Shown: piece after piece, positions 43,901-52,308 of the stretch | Position numbering within the stretch: the stretch's first letter is position 1 | Layout of the letters: the number at the start of each line of letters is the position of its first letter | Origin: Cupriavidus sp. | Lineage (GTDB): Bacteria > Pseudomonadota > Gammaproteobacteria > Burkholderiales > Burkholderiaceae | DNA: 64,000 nt | Reading direction: 5' to 3' | Assembly (NCBI GenBank): GCA_031180665.1 | Contig: JAPSLP010000021.1 | Location: forward strand, 27,648 to 91,647 | The notes under the pieces: model-generated | Told to the model about the DNA's origin: nothing | Databases searched by the model: none | The model's input: the letters and a program-made list of their open reading frames with translations, nothing else | Made by a program: the position numbers and the translations under genes

Positions 43901-46900
43901 GACCCGGTCAGCGGCCCGCTAACCTCCGGCGGCAGCACCAACGACGCCACGCCGACGATCGCCGGCACCGCGGAAGCCAACAGCACCGTCCAGGTCTTCA
44001 ACGGCACCACACTGATCGGCACGGCGACCGCCGATGGCACGGGCAACTGGTCCTTCACGCCGACCACGGCGCTGGCAGATGGCAGCTATTCGCTGACCGT
44101 CACGGCCACCGACGCGGCCGGCAACACGAGTCCTGCGAGCGGCGCGTTCGACCTCACCATCGATACCGCCCCGCCACCCGCTCCCACCATCACCCAGGCC
44201 AATGGCGGCACCATCGCGGGCACCGCCGAAGCCAACAGCACCATCGCGATCGATACCGACGGCGACGGCACGCCCGATGCCACCGTGACTGCCGATGGCA
44301 GCGGCAACTGGACCCATGCGCCCACCACGCCGATTGCCGATGGCACCACGATCAGCGTGACGGCGACCGACGCCGCCGGCAACGCCAGCACGCCGGCCAC
44401 CATCGAGATCGATTCGGTCGCACCGGCCGCGCCGATCATCTCGCCGACCAACGGCACGGTGATCGAAGGTACCGCCGAGGCCAACAGCACGGTCAGGATC
44501 GACACCAACGGCGACGGCACCGCGGATGCCACGGTCAGCGCCGATGGCGCCGGCAACTGGACCTATACGCCGGCCACGCCGCTGGCCGACGGCACCGTGG
44601 TCAGCGCCACCGCGACCGATGCCGCCGGCAACACCAGCGGCCCGGGCAGCGCGACGGTCGACGCCGTCGCGCCGACCGTGCCGGCCATCGTCAGCGTCAC
44701 CGACGACGCCGACCCGGTCAGCGGCCCGCTAACCTCCGGCGGCAGCACCAACGACGCCACGCCGACGATCGCCGGCACCGCGGAAGCCAACAGCACCGTC
44801 CAGGTCTTCAACGGCACCACACTGATCGGCACGGCGACCGCCGATGGCACGGGCAACTGGTCCTTCACGCCGACCACGGCGCTGGCAGATGGCAGCTATT
44901 CGCTGACCGTCACGGCCACCGACGCGGCCGGCAACACGAGTCCTGCGAGCGGCGCGTTCGACCTCACCATCGATACCGCCCCGCCACCCGCTCCCACCAT
45001 CACCCAGGCCAATGGCGGCACCATCGCGGGCACCGCCGAAGCCAACAGCACCATCGCGATCGATACCGACGGCGACGGCACGCCCGATGCCACCGTGACT
45101 GCCGATGGCAGCGGCAACTGGACCCATGCGCCCACCACGCCGATTGCCGATGGCACCACGATCAGCGTGACGGCGACCGACGCCGCCGGCAACGCCAGCA
45201 CGCCGGCCACCATCGAGATCGATTCGGTCGCACCGGCCGCGCCGATCATCTCGCCGACCAATGGCACGGTGATCGAAGGCACCGCCGAGGCCAACAGCAC
45301 GGTCAGGATCGACACCAACGCCGACGGCACCGCGGATGCCACGGTCACCGCCGATGGCGCCGGCAACTGGACCTATACGCCGGCCACGCCGCTGGCCGAC
45401 GGCACCGTGGTCAGCGCCACCGCAACCGATGCCGCCGGCAACACCAGCGGCCCGGGCAGCGCGACGGTCGACGCCGTCGCGCCGACCGTGCCGGCCATCG
45501 TCAGTGTCACCGACGACGCCGACCCGGTCAGCGGCCCGCTAACCTCCGGCGGCAGCACCAACGATGCCACGCCGACGATCGCCGGCACCGCGGAAGCCAA
45601 CAGCACCGTCCAGGTCTTCAACGGCACCACACTGGTCGGCACGGCGACCGCCGATGGCACGGGCAACTGGTCCTTCACGCCGACCACGGCGCTGGCAGAT
45701 GGCAGCTATTCGCTGACCGCCACCGCGACCGACGCGGCAGGCAATGTCAGCGGCAGCAGCACGGCGTTCGAGTTGACCGTCGATACCGCGCCACCGGCCG
45801 CGACGATCGCCATTACCGGCATGACCGACGATACGGGCACCGCGGGCGACTGGATCACCGGCGATACCACACCGACCTTCTCCGGTACGCTCAGCGCCCC
45901 GCTGGCCGAAGGCGACCGGGTCGAGGTCAGCTACGACGGCGGCAATACCTGGACGCAGGCGAGCGTCAACGGCACCAGCTGGTCGTGGTCGGCGCCCAAT
46001 CACCAGTTTGCCGAAGGCGACCACTCGGTGACGGTGCGGCTGATCGATGCCGCCGGCAATATCGGCGCCAGCGGCGACACACAGGCCTTTTCGATCTCGA
46101 CCAACGTCGCGCCGGAGGTATCGGCGCAGGAATCGGGCGGGCTGCTGGGCATCGTCGACGCCAATGTGCTCGGCCTGATCGACCTGAGCTCGCAGCAGGT
46201 GTTCGGGGCGAGCGACTACAACAACAACATCGAGCAGGTGGTGCTGCGCTATGGCGGCCTGCTCGGCCTGCCGCTGCAGCGGCTGGGATTCAACGCCGAT
46301 CTGGCCGCGGAACTGGGCATTGCCGTCCTGCCGGATCACGACGAGGGCGTTCTGGGCATCATTGGGGCGTCGTCCACGCTGACCATCACGTCCGTCGACG
46401 GCGGGCCGATCGATACGCTGCGGCTCAACGAGCTGCTGGGCTCGGTGACGATCGAAGGCGGGCTGCTGGGGGTCAGCCTGGACCTGCTGTCGAACTTCAC
46501 GATCACCGCGACCGACACCACCGGGTTGACCGATACCGCCAACGCGACCCAGCTCGCCAGCGCCGATATCCTCGCCGGCCTGCTGGGCTCGAGCCAGTCG
46601 AGCGCGATCGTCGAAGGCACCGGGTCCGCCGACACGGTCGATGGCACCGGCAACAGCGATCGCCTGTACGGCTACGCCGGCGACGACACGCTGAACGGCG
46701 GCGACGGCAACGACCTGCTGCGCGGCGGCGCGGGCAACGACACGCTCAACGGCGGCGACGGCAACGACCTGCTGATCGGCGGCGCCGGCAACGACACGAT
46801 GAGCGGCGGCGCGGGCGCCGACGTGTTCCTGTACGAGGTCACCGGCAACGATGGAACCGGCGGCAACGGCACCGACGCGATCACCGACTTCACGGTCGGG

Positions 46901-47188
46901 ACCGCGCCGGGGCAGGCGGCATCCGACGTGATCGACCTGTCGAGCCTGCTGGTCGGCTACACCGGCGACGGCGATGGCCCGGCGCACTACGTCGACGGCG
47001 TGGCGACGATCGACGACGGCGAGAACATCGGCGACTACCTGAGCGTCACCAGCGACGGCACCAACACGGTCCTCCATATCGACCGCGACGGCACCGGTTC
47101 GGCCTTCGGCTCGGAGACGCTGGTCACGCTGAACAACGTCAACACCGATCTGGAGACGCTGCTGGCCAACCGTCAGGTTCTCGTCTGA
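40997..47188 (+). CDS. Giant Ig-repeat/RTX adhesin secreted by a type I system (BapA/LapA type)
   Basis: A 2063-residue repeat protein without a Sec signal. Residues 1-125 are a BapA-prefix-like N-terminal region ending in a hydrophobic, Gly/Ala-rich linker (GLAAGAGVIAAAA then seven Gly). From about 150 to 1700 there are about 17 bacterial Ig-like modules, 16 with the GNW(T/S) signature (such as GSGNWTYTP) and TATDAAGNTS. After a unique region come RTX calcium repeats (DDTLNGGDGNDLLRGGAGND and copies) around 1895-1940 and a C-terminal export region ending LLANRQVLV. Type I secretion genes follow. It probably retains cells in biofilm. AAGGAG precedes the ATG. Confidence 0.93.
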   Translation: MASSAVLQNHIDVAVPVGTKTVAAPEGAANFLVAGNKDNVANYAREGNDLLIEFKDGQTVRIQGFFANGAGYNNLVFVQDDARWLATFDQALMAGGDNILESAVVYEPIAADSSAALLGILGLAAGAGVIAAAAGGGGGGGDDSRPAPGRPTVSLLDDQSPVTGTIASGSATNDTTPTLQGTGAVPNGRIHIAIDGQPPVTVNADANGNWSYTPPALAAGQHRIVVTQTGTDGKTSEPTVIDVAVDTTAPATPTLNPSNGTSLSGTAEAGSTVGIDLNGDGSPDATVIADGNGNWTYTPTSPLPDGTTVTVVATDPAGNTSEPATTTVDAQPPATPTVNPTNGTTLNGTAEAGSTVGIDLNGDGTPDATVTTDGGGNWTYTPTSPLPDGTTVTVTATDPAGNTSGPATTTVDAAAPAAPAIASVTDDTDPVSGPLSSGGSTNDATPTIAGTAEANSTVQIFNGTTLLGTVVADGSGNWTFTPTTPLTDGNYSLTATATDAVGNVSGPGTAFVVTVDTAPPAAPAISQANGTTLAGTAEAGSTIAIDLNGDGTPDTTVTADGSGNWTYTPATPLPEGTVVSVTAVDAAGNSSVPVTATIDSVAPVAPAIASVTDDAAPISGALTSGDSTNDATPTIAGTAEANSTVQIFNGTTLLGTAIADGSGNWSFTPGSPLADGTYSLTATATDAAGNTSPASTAFDFTVDTAAPAVPVILLTSANTITGTADPFSSIAIDTNGDGTADGTVTADGSGNWSFSPGIPLADGTTVSATATDAAGNASSPATATVDALPPGTPIIAPTNGTVLEGTAEANSTVRIDTNADGTPDATVTADGDGNWTYTPPAPLADGTVVSVTATDAAGNTSAPATATVDAAAPAAPIISPTNGTVIEGTAEANSTVRIDTNGDGTADATVSADGAGNWTYTPATPLADGTVVSATATDAAGNTSGPGSATVDAVAPTVPAIVSVTDDADPVSGPLTSGGSTNDATPTIAGTAEANSTVQVFNGTTLIGTATADGTGNWSFTPTTALADGSYSLTVTATDAAGNTSPASGAFDLTIDTAPPPAPTITQANGGTIAGTAEANSTIAIDTDGDGTPDATVTADGSGNWTHAPTTPIADGTTISVTATDAAGNASTPATIEIDSVAPAAPIISPTNGTVIEGTAEANSTVRIDTNGDGTADATVSADGAGNWTYTPATPLADGTVVSATATDAAGNTSGPGSATVDAVAPTVPAIVSVTDDADPVSGPLTSGGSTNDATPTIAGTAEANSTVQVFNGTTLIGTATADGTGNWSFTPTTALADGSYSLTVTATDAAGNTSPASGAFDLTIDTAPPPAPTITQANGGTIAGTAEANSTIAIDTDGDGTPDATVTADGSGNWTHAPTTPIADGTTISVTATDAAGNASTPATIEIDSVAPAAPIISPTNGTVIEGTAEANSTVRIDTNADGTADATVTADGAGNWTYTPATPLADGTVVSATATDAAGNTSGPGSATVDAVAPTVPAIVSVTDDADPVSGPLTSGGSTNDATPTIAGTAEANSTVQVFNGTTLVGTATADGTGNWSFTPTTALADGSYSLTATATDAAGNVSGSSTAFELTVDTAPPAATIAITGMTDDTGTAGDWITGDTTPTFSGTLSAPLAEGDRVEVSYDGGNTWTQASVNGTSWSWSAPNHQFAEGDHSVTVRLIDAAGNIGASGDTQAFSISTNVAPEVSAQESGGLLGIVDANVLGLIDLSSQQVFGASDYNNNIEQVVLRYGGLLGLPLQRLGFNADLAAELGIAVLPDHDEGVLGIIGASSTLTITSVDGGPIDTLRLNELLGSVTIEGGLLGVSLDLLSNFTITATDTTGLTDTANATQLASADILAGLLGSSQSSAIVEGTGSADTVDGTGNSDRLYGYAGDDTLNGGDGNDLLRGGAGNDTLNGGDGNDLLIGGAGNDTMSGGAGADVFLYEVTGNDGTGGNGTDAITDFTVGTAPGQAASDVIDLSSLLVGYTGDGDGPAHYVDGVATIDDGENIGDYLSVTSDGTNTVLHIDRDGTGSAFGSETLVTLNNVNTDLETLLANRQVLV
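43609..45228. repeat. Two apparently identical 810-bp direct repeats inside the adhesin gene
   Basis: The DNA from 43609 to 44418 recurs at 44419-45228 with no difference seen by eye, and a partial third copy with about ten changes runs on to about 45727. Each unit is 270 codons, three Ig modules. The exactness at third codon positions shows recent duplication or gene conversion. Confidence 0.85.
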
Positions 47189-47229
47189 GCGAAGCGGGCG
47201 GCGGCTCCCCGTTCCGCCGCCCGCTTCGC
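47189..47229 (+). terminator. Perfect 16-bp hairpin between adhesin and secretion genes
   Basis: GCGAAGCGGGCGGCGG at 47189-47204 pairs exactly with 47214-47229 around CTCCCCGTT. It directly follows the adhesin stop; the following CAGACTCTTTCTT is only moderately T-rich. It could stop most transcripts so that the adhesin message exceeds that of its transporter, or stabilise the adhesin 3' end. Confidence 0.7.
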
Positions 47230-47353
47230 CAGACTCTTTCTTACCCTCACCCCACCACCACACCCATCACCGCGAGGAGACCCGACCCGGCGCATCGATC
47301 CCCTGCAATACCCCGTCGGCCGCGACGCTGCCTCGCGACCGATGCGGGGCCAC

Positions 47354-48877
47354 ATGTCAAAATCCTTCACCGCGGACCGTGGTGATTTCGTGAAACCGAC
47401 ATTGTTGAGATCCATCGTGGCCCTCTTTCTTGACGGAGCGCGGACCCGGCAGCGCGCGCTCCTTTCCCGGCTTCGCGTCGGGTATACGCTGCGAACCCCG
47501 CCGCGATCGGCGACGCTGTCCGTTCTTGCCGCGCTGGCACTGCTGGCGCTGTCTTGCTCCGAGGCCGCCTCGGCAGCTCCCTATGCCGCTTCCGGAGCCC
47601 CGGCGAGCTCGCCCGGCATGCGAGGCCTGCCGACACCGCAACGCATCGCCCTGGACGGCCTGACGCTGCGCCATGCAGTCGGCATCGCGATCGCGCGCCA
47701 TCCCGACATCAGCCGTGCCAACGCGGTGGTCACGCAAACCCTCTCCGAAATCTCCGTGGCCAAGGCCGCCTGGTATCCGAAGATCGAATACGGCGTGCAG
47801 CCCGGCTATGGCGGCAGCTTCGGTAGCGGCGGCAACGATCTCGGCTCGCGCGCCTCGGTCGGCGCCAGCCAGCTGCTCTACGACTTCGGCCGCACGCGCA
47901 GCAAGGTCTCGGCCGCCGACGCCAACCTTGGCAAGAGCCAGCATCAGCTGGCCGATACCGTCGAGACGGTGGCGGCCAATACCGCTGACACCTTCGTCGA
48001 ACTGGCCGCCAGCCAGGCCGTGATCGCCGCCGCGCAAAGGCAGGTGGAATCGATGAACGAGACGCGCGCCCGCATCGGCGAGCGCGTGCGGGCCGGGCTG
48101 TCGGTGTCGTCCGATCGGGACCTGGCGGAGGTCGCGACGTTGCGCGCCAGCGCCGAAGTGCTGAAGGCCCGCAACCGCTTCGATGTCGCCGCCACCAGGC
48201 TGGCCGAGCTGATCGGCGCGCGCCCGCAGCAGGTGGCGGACCTGGCCGACACCGGCGGCGTGATCGAGCGGATCACGCGCGACGGCGGCGGTGGACGCGA
48301 CGATCAGGTCGACGACACGCCGTCGGTGCTGGCGGCGCGCGCCGCGGTCGATGCCGCCGCGGCCAATGTCGACCTGGCCAAGGCCGAGCGCTATCCCTCG
48401 GTCAGCGTCGGCGTCAGCCGCTCGCTGTCGACCGGACGCGCCAACGCCAACGACGACACCTGGATCGGCCTGTCGATCCGTGGCGACTTCTCGCTGGGCC
48501 GGCTCGCCCAGCACCGCATCGCCGCCGCGCAGGCGCAGGAGCGCGCCGCCGCCGATGCGCTGGAGAACCAGCGCCTGCGCACGCGCACCGCCCTGTATGC
48601 GGCGCAGACCGAAGCGGAAGGCGCGGCGGCGCGGCTGGCCAGCTACCGCAACGTGATCGAGCTCTCACGCTCGTCACGCAATCTGTATTGGCAGGAATAC
48701 ATGCTGAACAAACGCTCGCTGACCGAGGTGATCACGCGCGACCGCGAGATCTTCCTCGCCGAGGAAGAATGGATCAACGCCATGGCCGACGGCATCCGCG
48801 CCCGCATCAAGGCGTATGCCGCGGTCGGCAAGTTCGTGGAGCTGCTGCGGCAGCAGGAAGGCGCACGCGATGAATGA
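47354..48877 (+). CDS. TolC-family outer-membrane protein of the adhesin type I secretion system
   Basis: About 507 residues. After a long N-terminus comes a hydrophobic signal (ATLSVLAALALLALS) and the TolC pattern: LRHAVGIAIARHPDISRANA, YPKIEYGVQPGYGGS, ASQLLYDFGRTRSKV and, in the second repeat, AERYPSVSVGVSRSL. It would form the outer-membrane channel for the adhesin. The start is uncertain: ATG at 47342 or 47354, or a GTG at 47390 nearer the signal peptide. Its last 8 bp overlap the start of the ABC gene. LapE-like by context. Confidence 0.88.
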   Translation: MSKSFTADRGDFVKPTLLRSIVALFLDGARTRQRALLSRLRVGYTLRTPPRSATLSVLAALALLALSCSEAASAAPYAASGAPASSPGMRGLPTPQRIALDGLTLRHAVGIAIARHPDISRANAVVTQTLSEISVAKAAWYPKIEYGVQPGYGGSFGSGGNDLGSRASVGASQLLYDFGRTRSKVSAADANLGKSQHQLADTVETVAANTADTFVELAASQAVIAAAQRQVESMNETRARIGERVRAGLSVSSDRDLAEVATLRASAEVLKARNRFDVAATRLAELIGARPQQVADLADTGGVIERITRDGGGGRDDQVDDTPSVLAARAAVDAAAANVDLAKAERYPSVSVGVSRSLSTGRANANDDTWIGLSIRGDFSLGRLAQHRIAAAQAQERAAADALENQRLRTRTALYAAQTEAEGAAARLASYRNVIELSRSSRNLYWQEYMLNKRSLTEVITRDREIFLAEEEWINAMADGIRARIKAYAAVGKFVELLRQQEGARDE

Positions 48878-51131
48878 CCCCACCCCGTTGAGCGCGCTGG
48901 CGCAGGCCGCCCAGCAGTCCCCGCAAACGCCACCGCGGCAGGCCGACGCCGAGGCAGACGCCACCCTGCAACCGTGGATCGATGCGATGCTGCTCGCCGC
49001 GCGACGACTGGGCGTGCAGGCATCGCCGGAGCAGCTGCGCAATGCCGCGGCGTGGAACGGGCGCGGCGAGCCAGCGCGCCAGACCGCCATCGTCGAGCTG
49101 GCGGCGTCGGCCGGCCTGTCCGCGCAGTTCGTCCAGGTGCCGCCGGCCTCGCTGTCGCCGGTGATGCTGCCGGTGCTGGTGCCGCTGGGCCGGCAGGTCG
49201 GCATGGTGATCGCCCTGGCCAACGGCGTGGCCACGCTGCTGCTGCCGCTGGACGGCAAACCGGTCGAGCGCAGCCTGACGCTGGACGCGCTGGCGCGCGA
49301 AGCGAGCGGCCGCCTGCTGCTGGTGCAGGCGCGCACCGCCCGCCGTGGCGACCGGCTCGACGCCTATCTGCGTGCCGCCCCGGACTCGTGGCTCGCCGGC
49401 ATCTTCACCGCGCACTGGCGCACCATGCTGGACCTCGGCCTCGGGTCGCTGTTCGGCAACCTGCTGGCGGTCGGCACTTCGCTGTTCGCGATGCAGGTGT
49501 GGGACCGCGTGGTGCCGGCGCGTTCGCTGCATACGCTGTGGGTGCTGGCTTCGGGCGTGGCGCTGGCGCTCGCGCTGGAGCTGCTGATCCGCACCGCGCG
49601 CGTCTCGATCACCGACCATTTCGGCAAGCGCGTCGACATGAAGCTGTCGGCCATGTTCTTCGCCCGCGTGCTCGATATCCGCAACGACGCGCGGCCGCGC
49701 TCGCCCGGCACGCTGATCGCGCAACTGCGCGATCTCGAACAGCTGCGCGAGCTGCTGACCTCGAGCACGCTGGGCGTGCTGATCGACCTGCCGTTCGTCG
49801 CCGCCTTCCTGTTCATCATCTGGGTGCTGGGCGGCTGGCTGGTGACGATCCCGCTGGCCGCGATTCCGCTGCTGATCCTGCCGGGGCTGCTGGCGCAGAT
49901 TCCGCTGGCCAGGCTCTCGCGCGAAGGGATGGCCGAGGCGGCGCTGCGCAATGCGATCCTGATGGAGTCGATCTACCGCGCCGAGGACATCAAGTCGCTG
50001 CAGGCCGAGCCGCGTTTTCGCGGGCTGTGGGACCACGCCAACCAGGTCAACGGCGAGATCGGGCTGAAGCAGCGCTTTATCGCCGGGCTGCTGGTCAACG
50101 TGTCGCAGACCGTGCAGCAGGTCGCCTATGTCGGCGTGGTGATCGCGGGCGTCTACGGCATCCTCGACGGCAACCTGTCGTTCGGCGCGGTGCTGGCCTG
50201 CTCGATCCTGACCAGCCGCACCATCGCGCCGCTGGCGCAGATCCCCGCGGTGCTGGGCCGCATCCAGAACGCGCGCGTCGGCAAGAAGGCGCTCGACGAG
50301 CTGCTGCGGCTGCCGGTCGACCACGATCCGGACAAGGACGCCTATCACAAGCCCGTGCTGCGCGGCGGCTATCGCTTCGAGAACGTGGCCTTCGGTTTCG
50401 ATCCGCAGGAAAAACCGGTGCTGACGATTCCGCAGCTGCGCATCGTGCCGGGCGAGCGCATCGCGATCCTGGGGCGCGTCGGCGCCGGCAAGTCGACGCT
50501 GCTGCGGCTCGCGGGCGGGCTGGCGTCGCCGACGCAGGGACGCATCGTGCTGGACGACACGCCGATGGAACTGATCGATGTCGCCGACATCCGCCGCGAC
50601 ATCGGCAGCGTGCTGCAGGAGTCCAGTCCGTTCTATGGCACGCTGCGCGACAACCTGCTGATCGCCAATCCGCTCGCCACCGACGAGCAGCTGCTGCGCG
50701 CGCTGCGGATCGCCTGCGCCGACCAGTTGCTGCTGAACCAGCCGCACGGGCTGGACCTGCGCATCCGCGAAAACGGGATCGGCCTGTCCGGCGGCCAGAA
50801 GCAGGTGCTGGTCCTTGCCCGCACCTTCCTGCGCGACCCCCAGGTGCTGCTGCTGGACGAACCGACCGCGTCGCTGGACGAGGGCACCGAGCTGGCGGTG
50901 ATCGAGCGGATGCGCCAATGGATGGGCCGGCGCACGCTGATCGTGGCGACGCACCGCTATCCGGTGCTGTCGCTGGTCGACCGCATCATCGTGGTCGAGC
51001 GCGGGCGCATCGTCCGCGACGGGCCGAAGGACGAGGTGCTGGCCGCGCTCAAGCGCAGCGCGGCACCCGCACGGCCATCGGCGCAACCATCGTCACCGGC
51101 GCCCGCGCAGGCGGCCCCGGCCGCGGAGTAG
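48870..51131 (+). CDS. Type I secretion ABC transporter with C39-like domain (LapB type)
   Basis: A 753-residue exporter. Residues about 20-160 are a C39-peptidase-like domain lacking the catalytic cysteine, which in this class binds the substrate instead of cutting it. Then six membrane helices and an ATPase: Walker A ILGRVGAGKSTLLRLAGG, signature LSGGQKQVLVLARTFL, Walker B VLLLDEPTASLD, and H-loop VATHRYPVL. The ATG overlaps the end of the TolC-like gene. It should export the adhesin using its C-terminal signal. Confidence 0.93.
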   Translation: MNDPTPLSALAQAAQQSPQTPPRQADAEADATLQPWIDAMLLAARRLGVQASPEQLRNAAAWNGRGEPARQTAIVELAASAGLSAQFVQVPPASLSPVMLPVLVPLGRQVGMVIALANGVATLLLPLDGKPVERSLTLDALAREASGRLLLVQARTARRGDRLDAYLRAAPDSWLAGIFTAHWRTMLDLGLGSLFGNLLAVGTSLFAMQVWDRVVPARSLHTLWVLASGVALALALELLIRTARVSITDHFGKRVDMKLSAMFFARVLDIRNDARPRSPGTLIAQLRDLEQLRELLTSSTLGVLIDLPFVAAFLFIIWVLGGWLVTIPLAAIPLLILPGLLAQIPLARLSREGMAEAALRNAILMESIYRAEDIKSLQAEPRFRGLWDHANQVNGEIGLKQRFIAGLLVNVSQTVQQVAYVGVVIAGVYGILDGNLSFGAVLACSILTSRTIAPLAQIPAVLGRIQNARVGKKALDELLRLPVDHDPDKDAYHKPVLRGGYRFENVAFGFDPQEKPVLTIPQLRIVPGERIAILGRVGAGKSTLLRLAGGLASPTQGRIVLDDTPMELIDVADIRRDIGSVLQESSPFYGTLRDNLLIANPLATDEQLLRALRIACADQLLLNQPHGLDLRIRENGIGLSGGQKQVLVLARTFLRDPQVLLLDEPTASLDEGTELAVIERMRQWMGRRTLIVATHRYPVLSLVDRIIVVERGRIVRDGPKDEVLAALKRSAAPARPSAQPSSPAPAQAAPAAE

Positions 51132-51135
51132 CCCC

Positions 51136-52308
51136 ATGGACAGGATCTCGACGCGTGCACGATTCGAAGACGGCGCCGGCGGTGCGCGCCTGCTGCTGTG
51201 GCTGGGCATTGGGGCGATCGCCGCCTTCCTGCTGTGGTCGGCTTTCGCCAGCCTGGACGAAGTGGCGGTCGGCGAAGGCAAGGTCACGCCCGCCTCCAAG
51301 GGCCAGATCATCCAGAGCCTGGAGGGCGGCATCCTGGCCGAACTGGCGGTGCGCGAAGGCGATGTGGTCGAGGCCGGCCAGCAGCTGGCCACGCTCGATC
51401 CCGTGCAGGCGCGCTCGTCGATGGAGGAGACGCTGGAGCGCATCGCCGCGCTGCAGGCACGCGCCGCGCGGCTGCACGCGGAGATGAACGATGCCGAGTC
51501 GGTGGCCTTCCCCGCCGAGCTGGCGCGCGATACCGCCGTGGTCGAACGCGAGCGGCAGCTGTTCGTCGCCAACCGCCGGGCCTTCCGCGAAAACCTCGCC
51601 AACCTGCGCCAACAGTTGCGGCTGGCGGAGCAGGAGCTGCAGATCGCGCTGCCGCTGCTGCGCACCGGCGCCACCAACGAGGTCGAGATCCTGCGGCTGC
51701 GGCAGAAGGTGGCCGAGTTCGCCACCAAGCTGGACTCGACGCAGAGCGAGTACTACGTCGCGCTGAAAGCCGACTACGCCAAGACGATGGCGGACCTCGG
51801 CCCGCTGCTGAAGGTGCGCGAGGGCCGCGCGGACCAGCTGCGGCGCACCGCGATCACGTCGCCCGCGCGCGGCATCGTCAAGGACATCCGCGTCTCCACC
51901 ATCGGCGGCGTGATCACGCCGGGCGGCGTGCTGATGGAGATCGTGCCGCTGGGCGACCAGTTGCTGATCGAGGCGAGGCTGTCGCCGCGCGACATCGCCT
52001 TCATCCATCCGAACCAGGAGGCCACCGTCAAGATCACCGCGTTCGAGCCGTCGATCTACGGCACGCTGCCGGCCAGGGTGGACCGCATTTCGCCCGACAC
52101 CATCGAGGACCAGGTCGACCGGCGCATCTACTACTACCGCGTCTACGTGCTGACCCAGCATGCGTTCCTGGAGACGAAGGACGGCAAGCGCCATCCGATC
52201 CTGCCGGGCATGGTGGCGACCGCGGAGATCCGCACCGGCCGCCGCACCGTGATGGACTACCTGGTCAAGCCGCTGAACCGCGCCGCCGAGGCGCTGCGCG
52301 AGCGCTAG
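51136..52308 (+). CDS. Type I secretion membrane-fusion protein (HlyD/LapC type)
   Basis: A 390-residue inner-membrane adaptor. One N-terminal membrane helix (LLLWLGIGAIAAFLLWSAFA) precedes the biotinyl-lipoyl half (GQIIQSLEGGILAELAVREG), a coiled coil (residues 110-230), and the HlyD C-terminal signature PARVDRISPDTIEDQ and GMVATAEIRTGRRTVMDYL. It bridges the ABC transporter and the TolC-like channel. It starts 4 bp after the ABC gene; its stop overlaps that of the convergent symporter by 4 bp. Confidence 0.93.
   Translation: MDRISTRARFEDGAGGARLLLWLGIGAIAAFLLWSAFASLDEVAVGEGKVTPASKGQIIQSLEGGILAELAVREGDVVEAGQQLATLDPVQARSSMEETLERIAALQARAARLHAEMNDAESVAFPAELARDTAVVERERQLFVANRRAFRENLANLRQQLRLAEQELQIALPLLRTGATNEVEILRLRQKVAEFATKLDSTQSEYYVALKADYAKTMADLGPLLKVREGRADQLRRTAITSPARGIVKDIRVSTIGGVITPGGVLMEIVPLGDQLLIEARLSPRDIAFIHPNQEATVKITAFEPSIYGTLPARVDRISPDTIEDQVDRRIYYYRVYVLTQHAFLETKDGKRHPILPGMVATAEIRTGRRTVMDYLVKPLNRAAEALRER

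Noticed and set aside
43609..45727. Transposon or duplication of a mobile element
   Set aside because: The repeats stay in frame in the adhesin and encode Ig modules; no terminal repeats or transposase.
45539..47263. Minus-strand frame of 574 codons antisense to the adhesin end
   Set aside because: It mirrors the periodic Gly/Asp codons of the adhesin repeats, and has no ribosome site or domain.
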